Source of the DNA: Niallia sp. Man26
GTDB taxonomy: Bacteria; Bacillota; Bacilli; Bacillales; Cytobacillaceae
Assembly: GCF_022049065.2 (NCBI RefSeq)
Contig: NZ_CP095744.1
Span: forward strand, 1,178,001-1,242,000
DNA length: 64,000 bases
Direction: 5' to 3'
The translations under genes and the position numbers were made by a program. Below the pieces are notes generated by a model. The model searched no databases and was not told where the DNA came from. It saw only the letters and a list, made by a program, of their open reading frames with translations. This document shows, piece by piece, positions 15,738 to 23,562 of the stretch; the stretch's first letter is position 1, and every line of letters starts with the position of its first letter.

Positions 15738-15908
15738 TTATGTCGCATTAGTAGCAGTATTCACATAATAAATGAATAAAAAAGGAAGAGTTTGTGAAGA
15801 AATGTACTTAAGCTAATGGGGGCTTTAGTTGAATAAAGAGAACTAGGCAAAAAGTATTTTATATTATGTAACCAACATGGCAGTATCCCTATATTAAGTT
15901 GAAGTAGT
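15737..15908 (+). repeat. A/B/C repeat, copies 12 and 13 (two degenerate units)
   Basis: Unit one (15737-15780) is TTATGTCGCATTAGTAGCAG plus a B-like TATTCACATAATAAATGAA. Unit two (15864-15908) is TTATGTAACCAACATGGCAG plus TATCCCTATATTAAGTTGAAG, which looks intermediate between the B and C tails. The stretch 15681-16128 holds no gene apart from these. Confidence 0.6.
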
Positions 15909-16128
15909 TATTAACTATAAAATACTACGCGTTCAAAACAATGTAAAAAATTTAATCGTTTTTAAGGGACTTACAAGTTATAGTTTAAAAATATATATTA
16001 ATGTAGAAACACGATTTTTTTGTATTTTACATATTCTCTTTCCTCAAGGGTTAATCATAAAAATAGCTTGTAATAGGACGAATTAGCTTTTACATATATA
16101 TGAGTAAAATGGATTCAGGGGGCTAGGT

Positions 16129-16947
16129 ATGAATATAAACCGAATATCCCTAAAAAATATTGATTTTAACTTAATCGTGCCCATATACATACAATCGGTA
16201 TCAGATAAAGCTCTGAAAAGAAGAATTAAACTATTAGAGTTGGGAGAAAATCTTCCTAATTATTTAGTAGTGGAAAAGGAACCAAATGAAGAAAAATATT
16301 GGCTTATTTCAGGTTATACCGAATATAGGGCCTATGAGATGATTTTAGAAAAGAAAAAAGATAAGAATATTTCTGTTATCGAACAAGAATACTCTAATAT
16401 AACATCTCAAAGGATTAAGCTTTTAAGAAAAATGTTCCACGATCAAGCTAGCTGGTTAGATAAGCACTTCTTACTTCATAAGCTAATTGAAAAGGGACTA
16501 GGCTTACTTGAAATTTCTAGACAAGTAGGCATTTCACTGACAGATTTAAATAGTTTTCTAGTAAATCCAGAATTACCTAAAGATATTATAGAAAAAGCTT
16601 ATAAAAACAATGGAAGTTTAATCACCTTAGACAGGATAAGAAAACTAGAATTACATTTTTTGATAAAAAGTCGTCTTTATCGTAGGGCTGTGTTACCCAC
16701 AAGGAATTATAAGAGGTTGACTACAGAGAAGCTTCAAAAAATTTTATGGTTAATTAAATTAGAGGAATTTAATATGTTACATTGGAAAGAACAAATGGAA
16801 ATGGTTGAGCAAGCTTTTATATTCAAAGAAATATTATTGAAGAAATGGCAAGAAGAATGTAATAATAAATTATTAAAAAAGGGGCAAAAAATATTCATAA
16901 AATATAATCACTCAGAAAATAACGAAAATAATATTCCTTTTAATTAA
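16129..16947 (+). CDS. ParB/Srx-like domain protein with helix-turn-helix, role unknown
   Basis: The 272-aa protein starts with a segment (about 10-90) reading like a ParB N-terminal domain: LPNYLVVEKEPNEEKYWLIS followed by GYTEYRAYEMI, in the place of the GERR-type loop. After it, GLLEISRQVGISLTDLNSFL (about 125-144) looks like a helix-turn-helix. A basic C-terminal half follows. ParB-fold proteins bind CTP or act as nucleases or regulators. There is no ParA partner or parS site here, so plasmid partitioning is not implied. It ends in a strong terminator and marks the right edge of the left repeat array. Confidence 0.5.
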   Translation: MNINRISLKNIDFNLIVPIYIQSVSDKALKRRIKLLELGENLPNYLVVEKEPNEEKYWLISGYTEYRAYEMILEKKKDKNISVIEQEYSNITSQRIKLLRKMFHDQASWLDKHFLLHKLIEKGLGLLEISRQVGISLTDLNSFLVNPELPKDIIEKAYKNNGSLITLDRIRKLELHFLIKSRLYRRAVLPTRNYKRLTTEKLQKILWLIKLEEFNMLHWKEQMEMVEQAFIFKEILLKKWQEECNNKLLKKGQKIFIKYNHSENNENNIPFN

Positions 16948-16978
16948 AATCCCGAAATTTAAAACGGGATTTTTTATT
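16946..16978 (+). terminator. Terminator after the ParB-like gene
   Basis: AAAATCCCG-AAATTTAAAA-CGGGATTTTTTA hairpin with a T run immediately after the stop codon. Confidence 0.9.
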
Positions 16979-17123
16979 TAAGAAGAAATAAAGGTAAGTC
17001 TTTTTATTAAATTAGAAATATGCATTCTTCAGTTGAATTCACCAAAAAAATTATTATTGTCATAGCTTCATAACTTAATAGTATGGATTTGAGTCAATAA
17101 TTTGGACACAAAAAAGTTAAGTA

Positions 17124-17900
17124 TTAAGCAGTTCTTCTAATCTGATCCTCCATAGCTTGAGGTGTTTGATAGCCGATGCTGCTGTGAATTCTGTTTCTGT
17201 TGTACCAGCCCTCTATAAACTGAAACATGGCCAGCTTCGCTACCCGGTAGTCTGTGTATTGGGTATGATAGACTTCTTCTTTCTTTAATATAGCGTGAAA
17301 TGACTCTATACAGGCATTGTCATAAGGACAGCCTTTCTGACTGAAAGACTGCCTGATTCCGTATTTTTGGACATGCTGAGTAAACTCACTGCTGGTTTAT
17401 TGTGAGCCAAGATCGGTATGAAGAATTAAGCCCTTTCGGGGCTTCTGAGAAAAACAGGCGTTTTGAAGTGCTTCAATCACTAATTCCGAAGTCATAAAAC
17501 GAGAAAAAGAATAGCCAACAATTTTTTTCGAATGCAGATCCAATACTGAGGCCAGATAGCACCAGCCGTCTTTTACCGTAGGAATATACGTAATATCCGC
17601 CACCCATTTCTCATTGATCGTGCAGGTAGAGAAGTCTCTTTTTAAAAGATTACCAATGGATTTTCGGTGCGCCATAACGCGCCTTACTTTCCAGGTGAAT
17701 CTGTTGGATTTCCTGCGTGAGTTCCTGGTTTTCCAGTTCACGTTTTGACGTCGTTTTTTCAAGGGATCCATAGTAGCTGCTTCTTGGCACGGCCAGTACT
17801 TCGCACAGTTTCTGGACGGGATATTGATCCTTGTGTTCTTCGATAAAATCGAAGAGCTCTGATTCGGTTACTTTTTCGCGAATATGGCCATAGCCTTTTT
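17124..17900 (-). pseudogene. IS3 orfB transposase, inactivated
   Basis: The N-terminal part (YGHIREKVTESELF to KARYGAPKIHW) and the rve integrase part (NLLKRDFSTCTINEKWVADI onward) lie in different frames, with the region between YGAPKIH and NLLKRDF shortened. This indicates an internal deletion with frameshift near 17650. A nonsense codon (TAA where TAC is expected, in DLGSQ-TSS) at 17397-17399 breaks it again. The DDE residues are still readable: Asp in ADITYIPT, Asp in HTDLGSQ, Glu in ACIESFH. The frame ends YQTPQAMEDQIRRTA at 17124. Confidence 0.85.
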
Positions 17901-18152
17901 TAGGATTTCTACCTCCTGTTTTAACCGAAGGTTTTCTTTCTGAATCTCGGCTAACTCTTTTGGTGTAAGCGCCTCTTTTTCTGAACCAATAGGGGTAAAG
18001 TCTTTCACCCATTTATAAATAGTTACTTCTGATACGCCATATTCGCTGCTTAATTCTTTAACCGGGCTGCCGGAATGATACAAATCCACAATCGTTTTCT
18101 TAAAATCATCGTTATATTTTTTGCCTGCAGGTTTACGTTCCAATTCGGACAC
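17868..18152 (-). CDS. IS3 orfA (DNA-binding subunit), intact
   Basis: The 94-aa protein is a typical OrfA: an HTH_8-type helix-turn-helix (YNDDFKKTIVDLYHSGSPVK, then YGVSEVTIYKWVKDF) and a leucine-zipper coiled coil (LAEIQKENLRLKQEVEILKK). It starts at GTG after GAGAGGAT. OrfA binds the element's ends and normally makes an OrfAB fusion by -1 frameshifting near its 3' end, where AATATGGCC... reads on into the orfB frame. With orfB destroyed it can only act as a repressor. Confidence 0.85.
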   Translation of the reverse strand: MSELERKPAGKKYNDDFKKTIVDLYHSGSPVKELSSEYGVSEVTIYKWVKDFTPIGSEKEALTPKELAEIQKENLRLKQEVEILKKAMAIFAKK

Positions 18153-18214
18153 ATCCTCTCAAAATAATTGTAAGGACTTAATTAAATTGTGTCCATGAAA
18201 CTATACTAACTCCA

Positions 18215-18253
18215 TTGACGTGTCAAATATTAAAACACCTTAGAGTTAAGACA
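18215..18253 (+). repeat. Palindrome-bearing diverged direct repeat, left copy
   Basis: TTGACGTGTCAA palindrome followed by ATATTAAAACACC and TTAGAGTTAAGACA. The same arrangement recurs at 23326-23369. It could be an operator plus promoter. Confidence 0.45.
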
Positions 18254-18463
18254 TTCTGAAAATATGGGGGTAGATAACTTTTAATTCACTAGAAACCTAC
18301 CGTGCAATTTAACTATCATTTGAGAGGAGGAATTTGTTGTATGTTACAGCAATTGTTTATTAAATGAAAATAACTATAAGGAATCCTTGTGTAACGCTAT
18401 TTCTAAGAAATTAAAACTAAATTACTGCAAATAAATATACACACTTGAAATGGAGAGGTAATA

Positions 18464-18820
18464 TTGGCTAAAGTTTTGGTCACAGATGATGCAGCTTTTA
18501 TGCGAATGCAAATAAAAGAGATGGTTACAAAATTAGGACATGAGGTAGTAGGAGAGGCATCAAATGGTCGAGAAGTAATTAAACAATTTATCTACTTAAA
18601 ACCTGATTTAACAATAATGGATATAGTAATGCCTGAAATGACAGGTATTGAAGCTTTAAAAGAGATTAAAAAATATAGAAAAGATGCCAAAATAATTATT
18701 TGTTCTTCCATGGGACAAAAGGAAAAGGTATTAGAAGCACTTAAAGAAGGAGCAATAGACTTTATTGTGAAGCCTTTTAATCCCGAAAGGTTTAATAGTG
18801 CTATCTCAAAAGCTTTATAA
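18464..18820 (+). CDS. CheY-like single-domain response regulator
   Basis: The 118-aa protein consists of a receiver domain only: DD at residues 8-9 (acidic pocket), the phospho-acceptor Asp near residue 52 in TIMDIVMPEMTG, Ser/Thr in IICSSMG and Lys in FIVKPF. It resembles Bacillus CheY, the motor-switch response regulator, but no chemotaxis or flagellar genes adjoin it. It could equally be an orphan stand-alone regulator. It starts at TTG with GGAGAGG upstream. The 65-aa gene behind it may be co-transcribed. Confidence 0.85.
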   Translation: MAKVLVTDDAAFMRMQIKEMVTKLGHEVVGEASNGREVIKQFIYLKPDLTIMDIVMPEMTGIEALKEIKKYRKDAKIIICSSMGQKEKVLEALKEGAIDFIVKPFNPERFNSAISKAL

Positions 18821-18878
18821 ATCTTATTTATTCGTTTTATGAGAAGAAAAGTCTATATAACTAGAAGGAACTGAAAAA

Positions 18879-19076
18879 ATGAAGAAGTTTTTTTTAATTA
18901 CTACAACGGATAGAACCGTTATTTTAATTGCAAATGATGAAAGGACAGCTAGAGATACATTAAAAAGATGCGGTTATTATGGTGAAGAAATAAGAAGTAT
19001 TCGAAAACTAAGTATGTGTGATTTATCACTTATAAAGGAACCAATATTAGTATTACCTAACAGAGAGTATATCTAA
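18879..19076 (+). CDS. Small hypothetical protein, 65 aa
   Basis: AGAAGGAAC 8 bases before the ATG is a fair ribosome-binding site. The product has an N-terminal beta strand pair (KFFLITTTDRTVILIA), a helix (NDERTARDTLKRCGYYG) and a basic middle, like a small alpha/beta domain. I recognise no family. It lies 58 bases after the cheY-like gene with no terminator between, so the two are probably one transcript. Confidence 0.55.
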   Translation: MKKFFLITTTDRTVILIANDERTARDTLKRCGYYGEEIRSIRKLSMCDLSLIKEPILVLPNREYI

Positions 19077-19482
19077 TTTAATTCTTGCTATTTCATACAA
19101 ATCCTAAGTAGTTAAAGTTACTCTATTGGTAAGATAATCTGAAATTTATCCTTATTTCAAATGTTTTCATTTCAACCTATCATTTGATAAGCACAAAGAA
19201 ATTGATAGTGTATATAAGTTGTAAAGGTATAAGAAGCACTTAACAAGTTAGGCATAATAATGAAACCAGAGTAGATTAATTTTTATCCATGAAGCCCAAG
19301 TTGTATAACTTGCTTCTATTTGGAAATGGGGAAAATTATGAAATATACCATGAAAAATCAAGTGCTTATGGGTTATATTGAATTTAAGGTGAAAAATATG
19401 GGGAGAGGAAATTGAAAGTATTGCATGGTAAACCTCAATATATGCTAGGAATACAAGTATGACCGAGTATATATAAAATAAA
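19077..19482. other. Gene-free stretch of about 400 bp
   Basis: Neither strand has a frame with a ribosome-binding site. The one minus-strand frame here runs through the terminator hairpin at 19483-19523 and is rejected. The sequence is AT-rich and may be decayed coding DNA. Confidence 0.5.
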
Positions 19483-19523
19483 TTGAAAAAAGTGAATTCT
19501 ATGTCTGAATTCACTTTTTTCAT
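19483..19523. terminator. Bidirectional terminator between plus-strand genes and the kdu operon
   Basis: GAAAAAAGTGAATTC and GAATTCACTTTTTTC form a perfect 15-bp stem around TATGTCT, with A and T runs serving both strands. Confidence 0.92.
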
Positions 19524-19559
19524 TCAGTATAGAACAAGGGATGATCTATACTGAATAGA

Positions 19560-20342
19560 TTATCTTGCTAACCAACCGCCATCAACTGCTAATATATGGC
19601 CGTTCATATAGTCGGAAGCTTTGCTTGCCAAGAAAACGATAACGCCCATCAAATCTGCTGGATCTGCCCAGCGATTAGCAGGTATGCGCGATAAGATTTC
19701 CGCATTTCGCTTTTCATCAGCCCGAATTGGTGCTGTATTGGCTGTTTTGATATAGCCTGGAGCGATAGCATTAATTTGAATGTTATACTCAGCAAGCTCA
19801 TTAGCAAAGGCTTTCGTAATGCCGGCAACTCCATGTTTGCTTGCTGTGTAAGGCGGAACGAACTTGCCTCCTTGGAATGACAGCATGGACGCAACATTGA
19901 TAATTTTCCCACTGCCTTGTTCCTTCATAATTTTTGCTGCAGCTTGGCTCAAAAAGTAAACAGCATTTAAGTTAATATCCATAACTGCATCCCAATCTTC
20001 TTCAGAATACTCAAGCAAAGGAGCACGTCTAATGGTTCCTGCATTATTGACTAGTATATCAACTTTTCCGAATGCTTCTTGACATGCTTGAATGGACGCT
20101 TTTGCTTGTTCGCGATCTGTCAAGTCTGCCTTATGAAATACTACTTTTCTGCCTTCCTTCTCAAGCATTTCTTTTGTTTCGTCCCAGTCATCATTATGTG
20201 TAACGATGAATAAATCTGCACCTGCTTTAGCAAGAGCCACTGCATAGCCCTGTCCTAAACCAGTATTTCCCCCTGTTACAATAGCTACTTTTCCGACTAG
20301 CATAAAATAATCTAAAGTAAATTGATCAAATTGAGTTGTCAT
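19560..20342 (-). CDS. kduD: 2-dehydro-3-deoxy-D-gluconate 5-dehydrogenase
   Basis: This 260-aa classical SDR has the cofactor loop TGGNTGLGQG (about 23-32), NNAG, and YTASKHG as the catalytic YxxxK. Sequence and context match KduD, which reduces 2,5-diketo-3-deoxygluconate to 2-keto-3-deoxygluconate (KDG) with NAD(P)H. The start is the third in-frame ATG, 8 bases after GGAGG; two earlier ATG codons overlap or lie too near that site. It is the last gene of the kdgA-kdgK-kduI-kduD operon, 34 bases after kduI, and ends at a strong bidirectional terminator. Confidence 0.93.
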   Translation of the reverse strand: MTTQFDQFTLDYFMLVGKVAIVTGGNTGLGQGYAVALAKAGADLFIVTHNDDWDETKEMLEKEGRKVVFHKADLTDREQAKASIQACQEAFGKVDILVNNAGTIRRAPLLEYSEEDWDAVMDINLNAVYFLSQAAAKIMKEQGSGKIINVASMLSFQGGKFVPPYTASKHGVAGITKAFANELAEYNIQINAIAPGYIKTANTAPIRADEKRNAEILSRIPANRWADPADLMGVIVFLASKASDYMNGHILAVDGGWLAR

Positions 20343-20376
20343 AATCATTTCCTCCAATATATTGTCTGTTTTTGTG

Positions 20377-21216
20377 TTAGCGCAAATCTTCCATTTTTAC
20401 ATGGTCCATATCGGTATACGTAATGTTTTCCCCACACATTCCCCAAATAAATGTATAATTGCTTGTTGCTGTTCCAGTATGGATGGACCAGCTCGGCGAA
20501 ATAGCTGCTTGCTCATTACTCATAACTAAATGTCTTGTTTCTGAAGGCTGCCCCATAAAATGGAATACACGAGTCTGTGGTTCCATATCAAAATACAGGT
20601 ATACTTCCATTCTTCTTTCATGTGTATGGCATGGCATCGTATTCCAAACACTTCCTGGTGACAGCATCGTCAAGCCCATTTGCAGCTGGCAACTTTCGCA
20701 AACATTCGGGTGCACGTATTGATAGATTCGGCGTTCGTTAAGGGTTCCAGGTTCTCCCGCTTGCAGAGGATCGATTTTATTAATATCAATTTTAACAGTT
20801 GGATATTTATGATGAGCAGGTGTTGAATTGATATAAAATTTCGCTGGATTTTCCGGATCATCTGAACGGAAAATAACTTCTCTAGTTCCTTTACCGACAT
20901 ACAGACCATCTCTTTTATGCATGTCATATACTTCTCCATCTAACGTGACAGATCCATTACCGCCAATATTAATGATCCCAAGCTCACGGCGCTCTAAGAA
21001 ATATTCGACTCCTAGTTCTTTATCAAGTGTAATAGTTAAGTCTGATCGCGCTGGAGTTACTCCGCCAAAAATCATTCGGTCATTATGAGTATAAGTTAGA
21101 CAGACTTGGTCTGGTGTGAAGATAGTCTCAACGAGAAAATGGTTTCTCAAGTCTTCCGTCGTATATTTTTTCATGTCCTCAGGGTGAATAGCATAACGAG
21201 TATCTAATTCTGTCAT
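20377..21216 (-). CDS. kduI: 5-dehydro-4-deoxy-D-glucuronate isomerase
   Basis: The 279-aa protein is full length for KduI, a two-domain cupin. The zinc-binding residues are visible in the C-terminal cupin: His and Glu in CHTHERRMEVYLYFD (about 197-211) and the SIHTGTATSNYTFIW end segment (about 248-262). It isomerises 4-deoxy-L-threo-5-hexosulose uronate, the spontaneous product of unsaturated uronic acids released by lyases and GH88, to 2,5-diketo-3-deoxygluconate, the KduD substrate. AAGGAGCG upstream supports the start. It lies between kdgK and kduD in the same operon. Confidence 0.95.
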   Translation of the reverse strand: MTELDTRYAIHPEDMKKYTTEDLRNHFLVETIFTPDQVCLTYTHNDRMIFGGVTPARSDLTITLDKELGVEYFLERRELGIINIGGNGSVTLDGEVYDMHKRDGLYVGKGTREVIFRSDDPENPAKFYINSTPAHHKYPTVKIDINKIDPLQAGEPGTLNERRIYQYVHPNVCESCQLQMGLTMLSPGSVWNTMPCHTHERRMEVYLYFDMEPQTRVFHFMGQPSETRHLVMSNEQAAISPSWSIHTGTATSNYTFIWGMCGENITYTDMDHVKMEDLR

Positions 21217-21266
21217 TTTTAATCGCTCCTTAAAATGTTTTTATTAATCATTTAAGAAAAATAGTA

Positions 21267-22280
21267 TTAGCGGGAAATTCTTCCCGAGCCTGATTCTATG
21301 AATCTATGAACTTCCTCTTTCGTAAATTGGCCGCAGTCGCCAAGGACTGTGTGTTTTAAAGCAGATGCCGCAGCTGCGAATGTTACTGTCTTTTCATAAT
21401 CCATTTTCTCTAACAGTCCGTGTAAAATCCCAGCTGCAAATGCGTCTCCGCCTCCAACCCTGTCCACTATCGGCTGAATATCATGGACTTTCGACTGATA
21501 GAGCGTCCCATTTACATAAAGATTTCCTTGCAGTTCGTTTCTTGAAGCTGAAATATTGTTTCGGAATGTGGATAACATTACCTTCAAATTCGGAAACATC
21601 TTGTTAATTTTCTGGTAGTAATACACAAGCCTTTCCTCTTTTGAAAGATTATAATCAGCTTTCTTGATGCCAAGAAGAAATATGGCGTCCAATTCTCCGC
21701 ATGAACAAATATCCACATAGTGCAAGATTGGCAGAATGGCTGCTGCAGCCTCTTCTTGACTCCAAAGTGTTGCTCTGTAATTAAAATCGAAGCTGGTTTT
21801 AATGCCTTTCCTTTTGGCCGTCTTTAAAGCTTCCAAAGTTAATTCTCTTAAATTTTGTGACAGCGCTAATGTTATGCCAGAAACATGGAATAACGATGCT
21901 CTGTCAAGGATTTCCTCGAAGTTTAACTCACTAGCAGAAAGATTGGCAAAACTAGAATGCTTCCTGTCATAAGTTACTCGCGGACTCCGTTCGCCAATGC
22001 CTGTTTCCAAATAATAAGTGCCTAACCGTTCACCGCCTTGCAGCAAGTATGCTTTTGACACACCATTAACCAAAAGATGCCGCTGAACTCCTCGTCCTAA
22101 CGCATTATCTGGAACTTTGCTGACGAAATATGTATCATGCCCGTAACCTGAGAGAGCAATAGCGACATTCGCTTCGCCGCCTCCATAATGCATTTGAAGT
22201 GTATCTGCAGAAGTTAAAAGTTCGCCTGGACTTGTGGAAAGCCGCAGCATGATTTCTCCTAATGTGACAACCTTCGTCAT
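21267..22280 (-). CDS. kdgK: 2-keto-3-deoxygluconate kinase
   Basis: The 337-aa PfkB/ribokinase-family protein has the first signature GGGEANVAIAL (about 33-43) and the second around DRVGGGDAFAAGILHG (about 267-282), where Asp is the catalytic base and GGGDAFAAG the anion hole. Family and operon point to KdgK, phosphorylating KDG to KDPG with ATP. Its ATG overlaps the kdgA stop (ATGA at 22277-22280), implying translational coupling. Confidence 0.92.
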   Translation of the reverse strand: MTKVVTLGEIMLRLSTSPGELLTSADTLQMHYGGGEANVAIALSGYGHDTYFVSKVPDNALGRGVQRHLLVNGVSKAYLLQGGERLGTYYLETGIGERSPRVTYDRKHSSFANLSASELNFEEILDRASLFHVSGITLALSQNLRELTLEALKTAKRKGIKTSFDFNYRATLWSQEEAAAAILPILHYVDICSCGELDAIFLLGIKKADYNLSKEERLVYYYQKINKMFPNLKVMLSTFRNNISASRNELQGNLYVNGTLYQSKVHDIQPIVDRVGGGDAFAAGILHGLLEKMDYEKTVTFAAAASALKHTVLGDCGQFTKEEVHRFIESGSGRISR

Positions 22281-22930
22281 TGTACTATTCCTCTTGCTTC
22301 CTTGACCTTTTCGACATACTGCCTTGCATAGGCGGTTACTTGCTCGAAGTTGCCCTCTTTAGCAGGTGCTACCAAGTTGCCGCCTACACCAACAGCAGCA
22401 CAGCCGTTTCCAATCCACTCATGAATATTTTCCAAGCTTACACCGCCTGTCGGCATAATATTCACATGTGGAAGAGGTGCTTTTAGTGCCTTTACAAAAT
22501 CTGGTCCAAAAGCGCTGCCTGGAAACAGCTTGATGATGTCTGCACCATATTCAAGGGCCTGCTTTATTTCTGTTACTGTCATGCAGCCAGGCATATAAGG
22601 GATTTGATACAAGTTGCATAGTTTAGCAGTTTCCTTGTCAAAGCAAGGACTGACTATAAATTGCGCACCAGCAATAATCGCTAATCTTGCTGTATGGGCA
22701 TCCAAGACTGTGCCTGCACCAATCACTACATCCTGATTATGTTGGTAGCTATCGACAAGCTCTCTAATCGCTTTTTCTGCGTCCTGGACAGTGAATGTCA
22801 CTTCTATACCATTAATTCCGCCCTCTACACATGCCGAAGACGTCTTAACTGCTTCTTTAGGTGTATCAGCTCGGATAACAGCAACCACCCCGCAATCTGT
22901 CAAAACACTTAAAGTATTCGCTTTATTCAT
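22277..22930 (-). CDS. kdgA: KDPG aldolase (2-keto-3-deoxy-6-phosphogluconate / KHG aldolase)
   Basis: The 217-aa TIM-barrel class I aldolase has GIEVTFT (Glu45 region), GAGTVLD (about 71-77), the FIVSPCFD strand and the Schiff-base Lys in IIKLFPGSAFGP (about 134-145), then MPTGGVS. It splits KDPG to pyruvate and glyceraldehyde 3-phosphate. It is the first gene of the operon. A cre-like site lies 87 bases upstream, and CGGAGGTC gives a good ribosome-binding site. This operon looks more G+C-rich than its neighbours, possibly a separate acquisition. Confidence 0.93.
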   Translation of the reverse strand: MNKANTLSVLTDCGVVAVIRADTPKEAVKTSSACVEGGINGIEVTFTVQDAEKAIRELVDSYQHNQDVVIGAGTVLDAHTARLAIIAGAQFIVSPCFDKETAKLCNLYQIPYMPGCMTVTEIKQALEYGADIIKLFPGSAFGPDFVKALKAPLPHVNIMPTGGVSLENIHEWIGNGCAAVGVGGNLVAPAKEGNFEQVTAYARQYVEKVKEARGIVQ

Positions 22931-23016
22931 TTTAGACCTCCGATATACGATTCATTTATTTCTTATTTAGAAATAGAGTTTATTATTTGGAAACTATTGT
23001 TCATTATATCTGTATC

Positions 23017-23030
23017 TGAAAACGAATTCA
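23017..23030. promoter_or_regulatory. cre-like site upstream of kdgA
   Basis: TGAAAACGAATTCA matches the CcpA site TGWAANCGNTNWCA at all but one defined position. It lies 87 bases upstream of the kdgA start, a plausible place for carbon catabolite repression of the operon. Confidence 0.5.
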
Positions 23031-23325
23031 AGAAAAAGAAAAGTTTGTCTGTGAAAAGGATGTTGAAATTTAGTTATTATGTTCAAGACCTTTCGAATTT
23101 TATAAATAACCTAATGAATTAAAAAGAGGGTGAAAATAACTGGTTAAATAAAGGGAGATGGGTGGATAAGTAATAACGAATTGTAGATCAAATAAGGAAA
23201 CGATTTTCTAAATTAACCAAACTTTAGTCCTATTAATTGAGATGGATAATTATGTATTTTTATTACTTTGTAACTAAAAATAGTTTATTTTCTAAATTAT
23301 ATTTAAGATGATTCCGATTATATCG

Positions 23326-23369
23326 TTGACATGTCAAAGGTATATTAAGAGTGTTTTAGACGTAAGACA
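23326..23369 (+). repeat. Palindrome-bearing diverged direct repeat, right copy
   Basis: TTGACATGTCAA palindrome followed by a TATATTAAGAGTG segment and TTAGACGTAAGACA. It matches the block at 18215-18253. Here it sits in the 630-bp divergent region between kdgA and the secreted lyase, suited to a regulator of both. Confidence 0.5.
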
Positions 23370-23473
23370 CTTTTATATAGTTGGTGCTATTAATAGGAAT
23401 AATACTATGTCAAAAATAAAACTTGCTAAAGGACCGACATAAATTGGCTTAGAATTTGCTTCAATAAATAGTG

Positions 23474-23487
23474 TGATATCGCTTACA
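23474..23487. promoter_or_regulatory. cre-like site upstream of the first lyase gene
   Basis: TGATATCGCTTACA has one mismatch to TGWAANCGNTNWCA and lies 75 bases before the lyase start codon. No -24/-12 element is seen here, unlike the second lyase gene. Confidence 0.55.
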
Positions 23488-23562
23488 AAACGGTTGGGAG
23501 GTGGAATAATTTTAAGGTTTATATAAGAAAACAGAAAGAAAGGGAAGAAGGGAGTTTTTAAT

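Larger units (their letters stand above)
17103..18195 (-). mobile_element. Decayed IS3-family insertion sequence (1,093 bp)
   Basis: The imperfect terminal inverted repeats are TGGACACAAAAAAGTTAAGT on the left and TGGACACAATTTAATTAAGT on the right (read inward). Between them are an intact orfA and a broken orfB on the minus strand. No clear target duplication is seen (flanks ATT and TGA). It is shorter than a normal IS3 element of about 1.2-1.3 kb because part of orfB has been deleted. Confidence 0.85.

Noticed and set aside
884..15908. Repeats as tRNA or rRNA remnants, or as BoxA-like bcr elements of the Bacillus cereus group
   Set aside because: No cloverleaf or rRNA landmarks can be drawn, and I cannot match the A/B/C sequence to a bcr element from memory; a database search would be needed.
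16129..16947. Plasmid or phage partition system
   Set aside because: Only one weak ParB-like protein; no ParA, parS or replication gene nearby.
19248..19523. 91-aa minus-strand frame between the cheY region and kduD
   Set aside because: It starts inside a perfect terminator hairpin, has no ribosome-binding site and no recognisable fold.
20459..20722. Plus-strand frames inside kduI, kdgK and kdgA
   Set aside because: Antisense shadows of a coherent four-gene operon.
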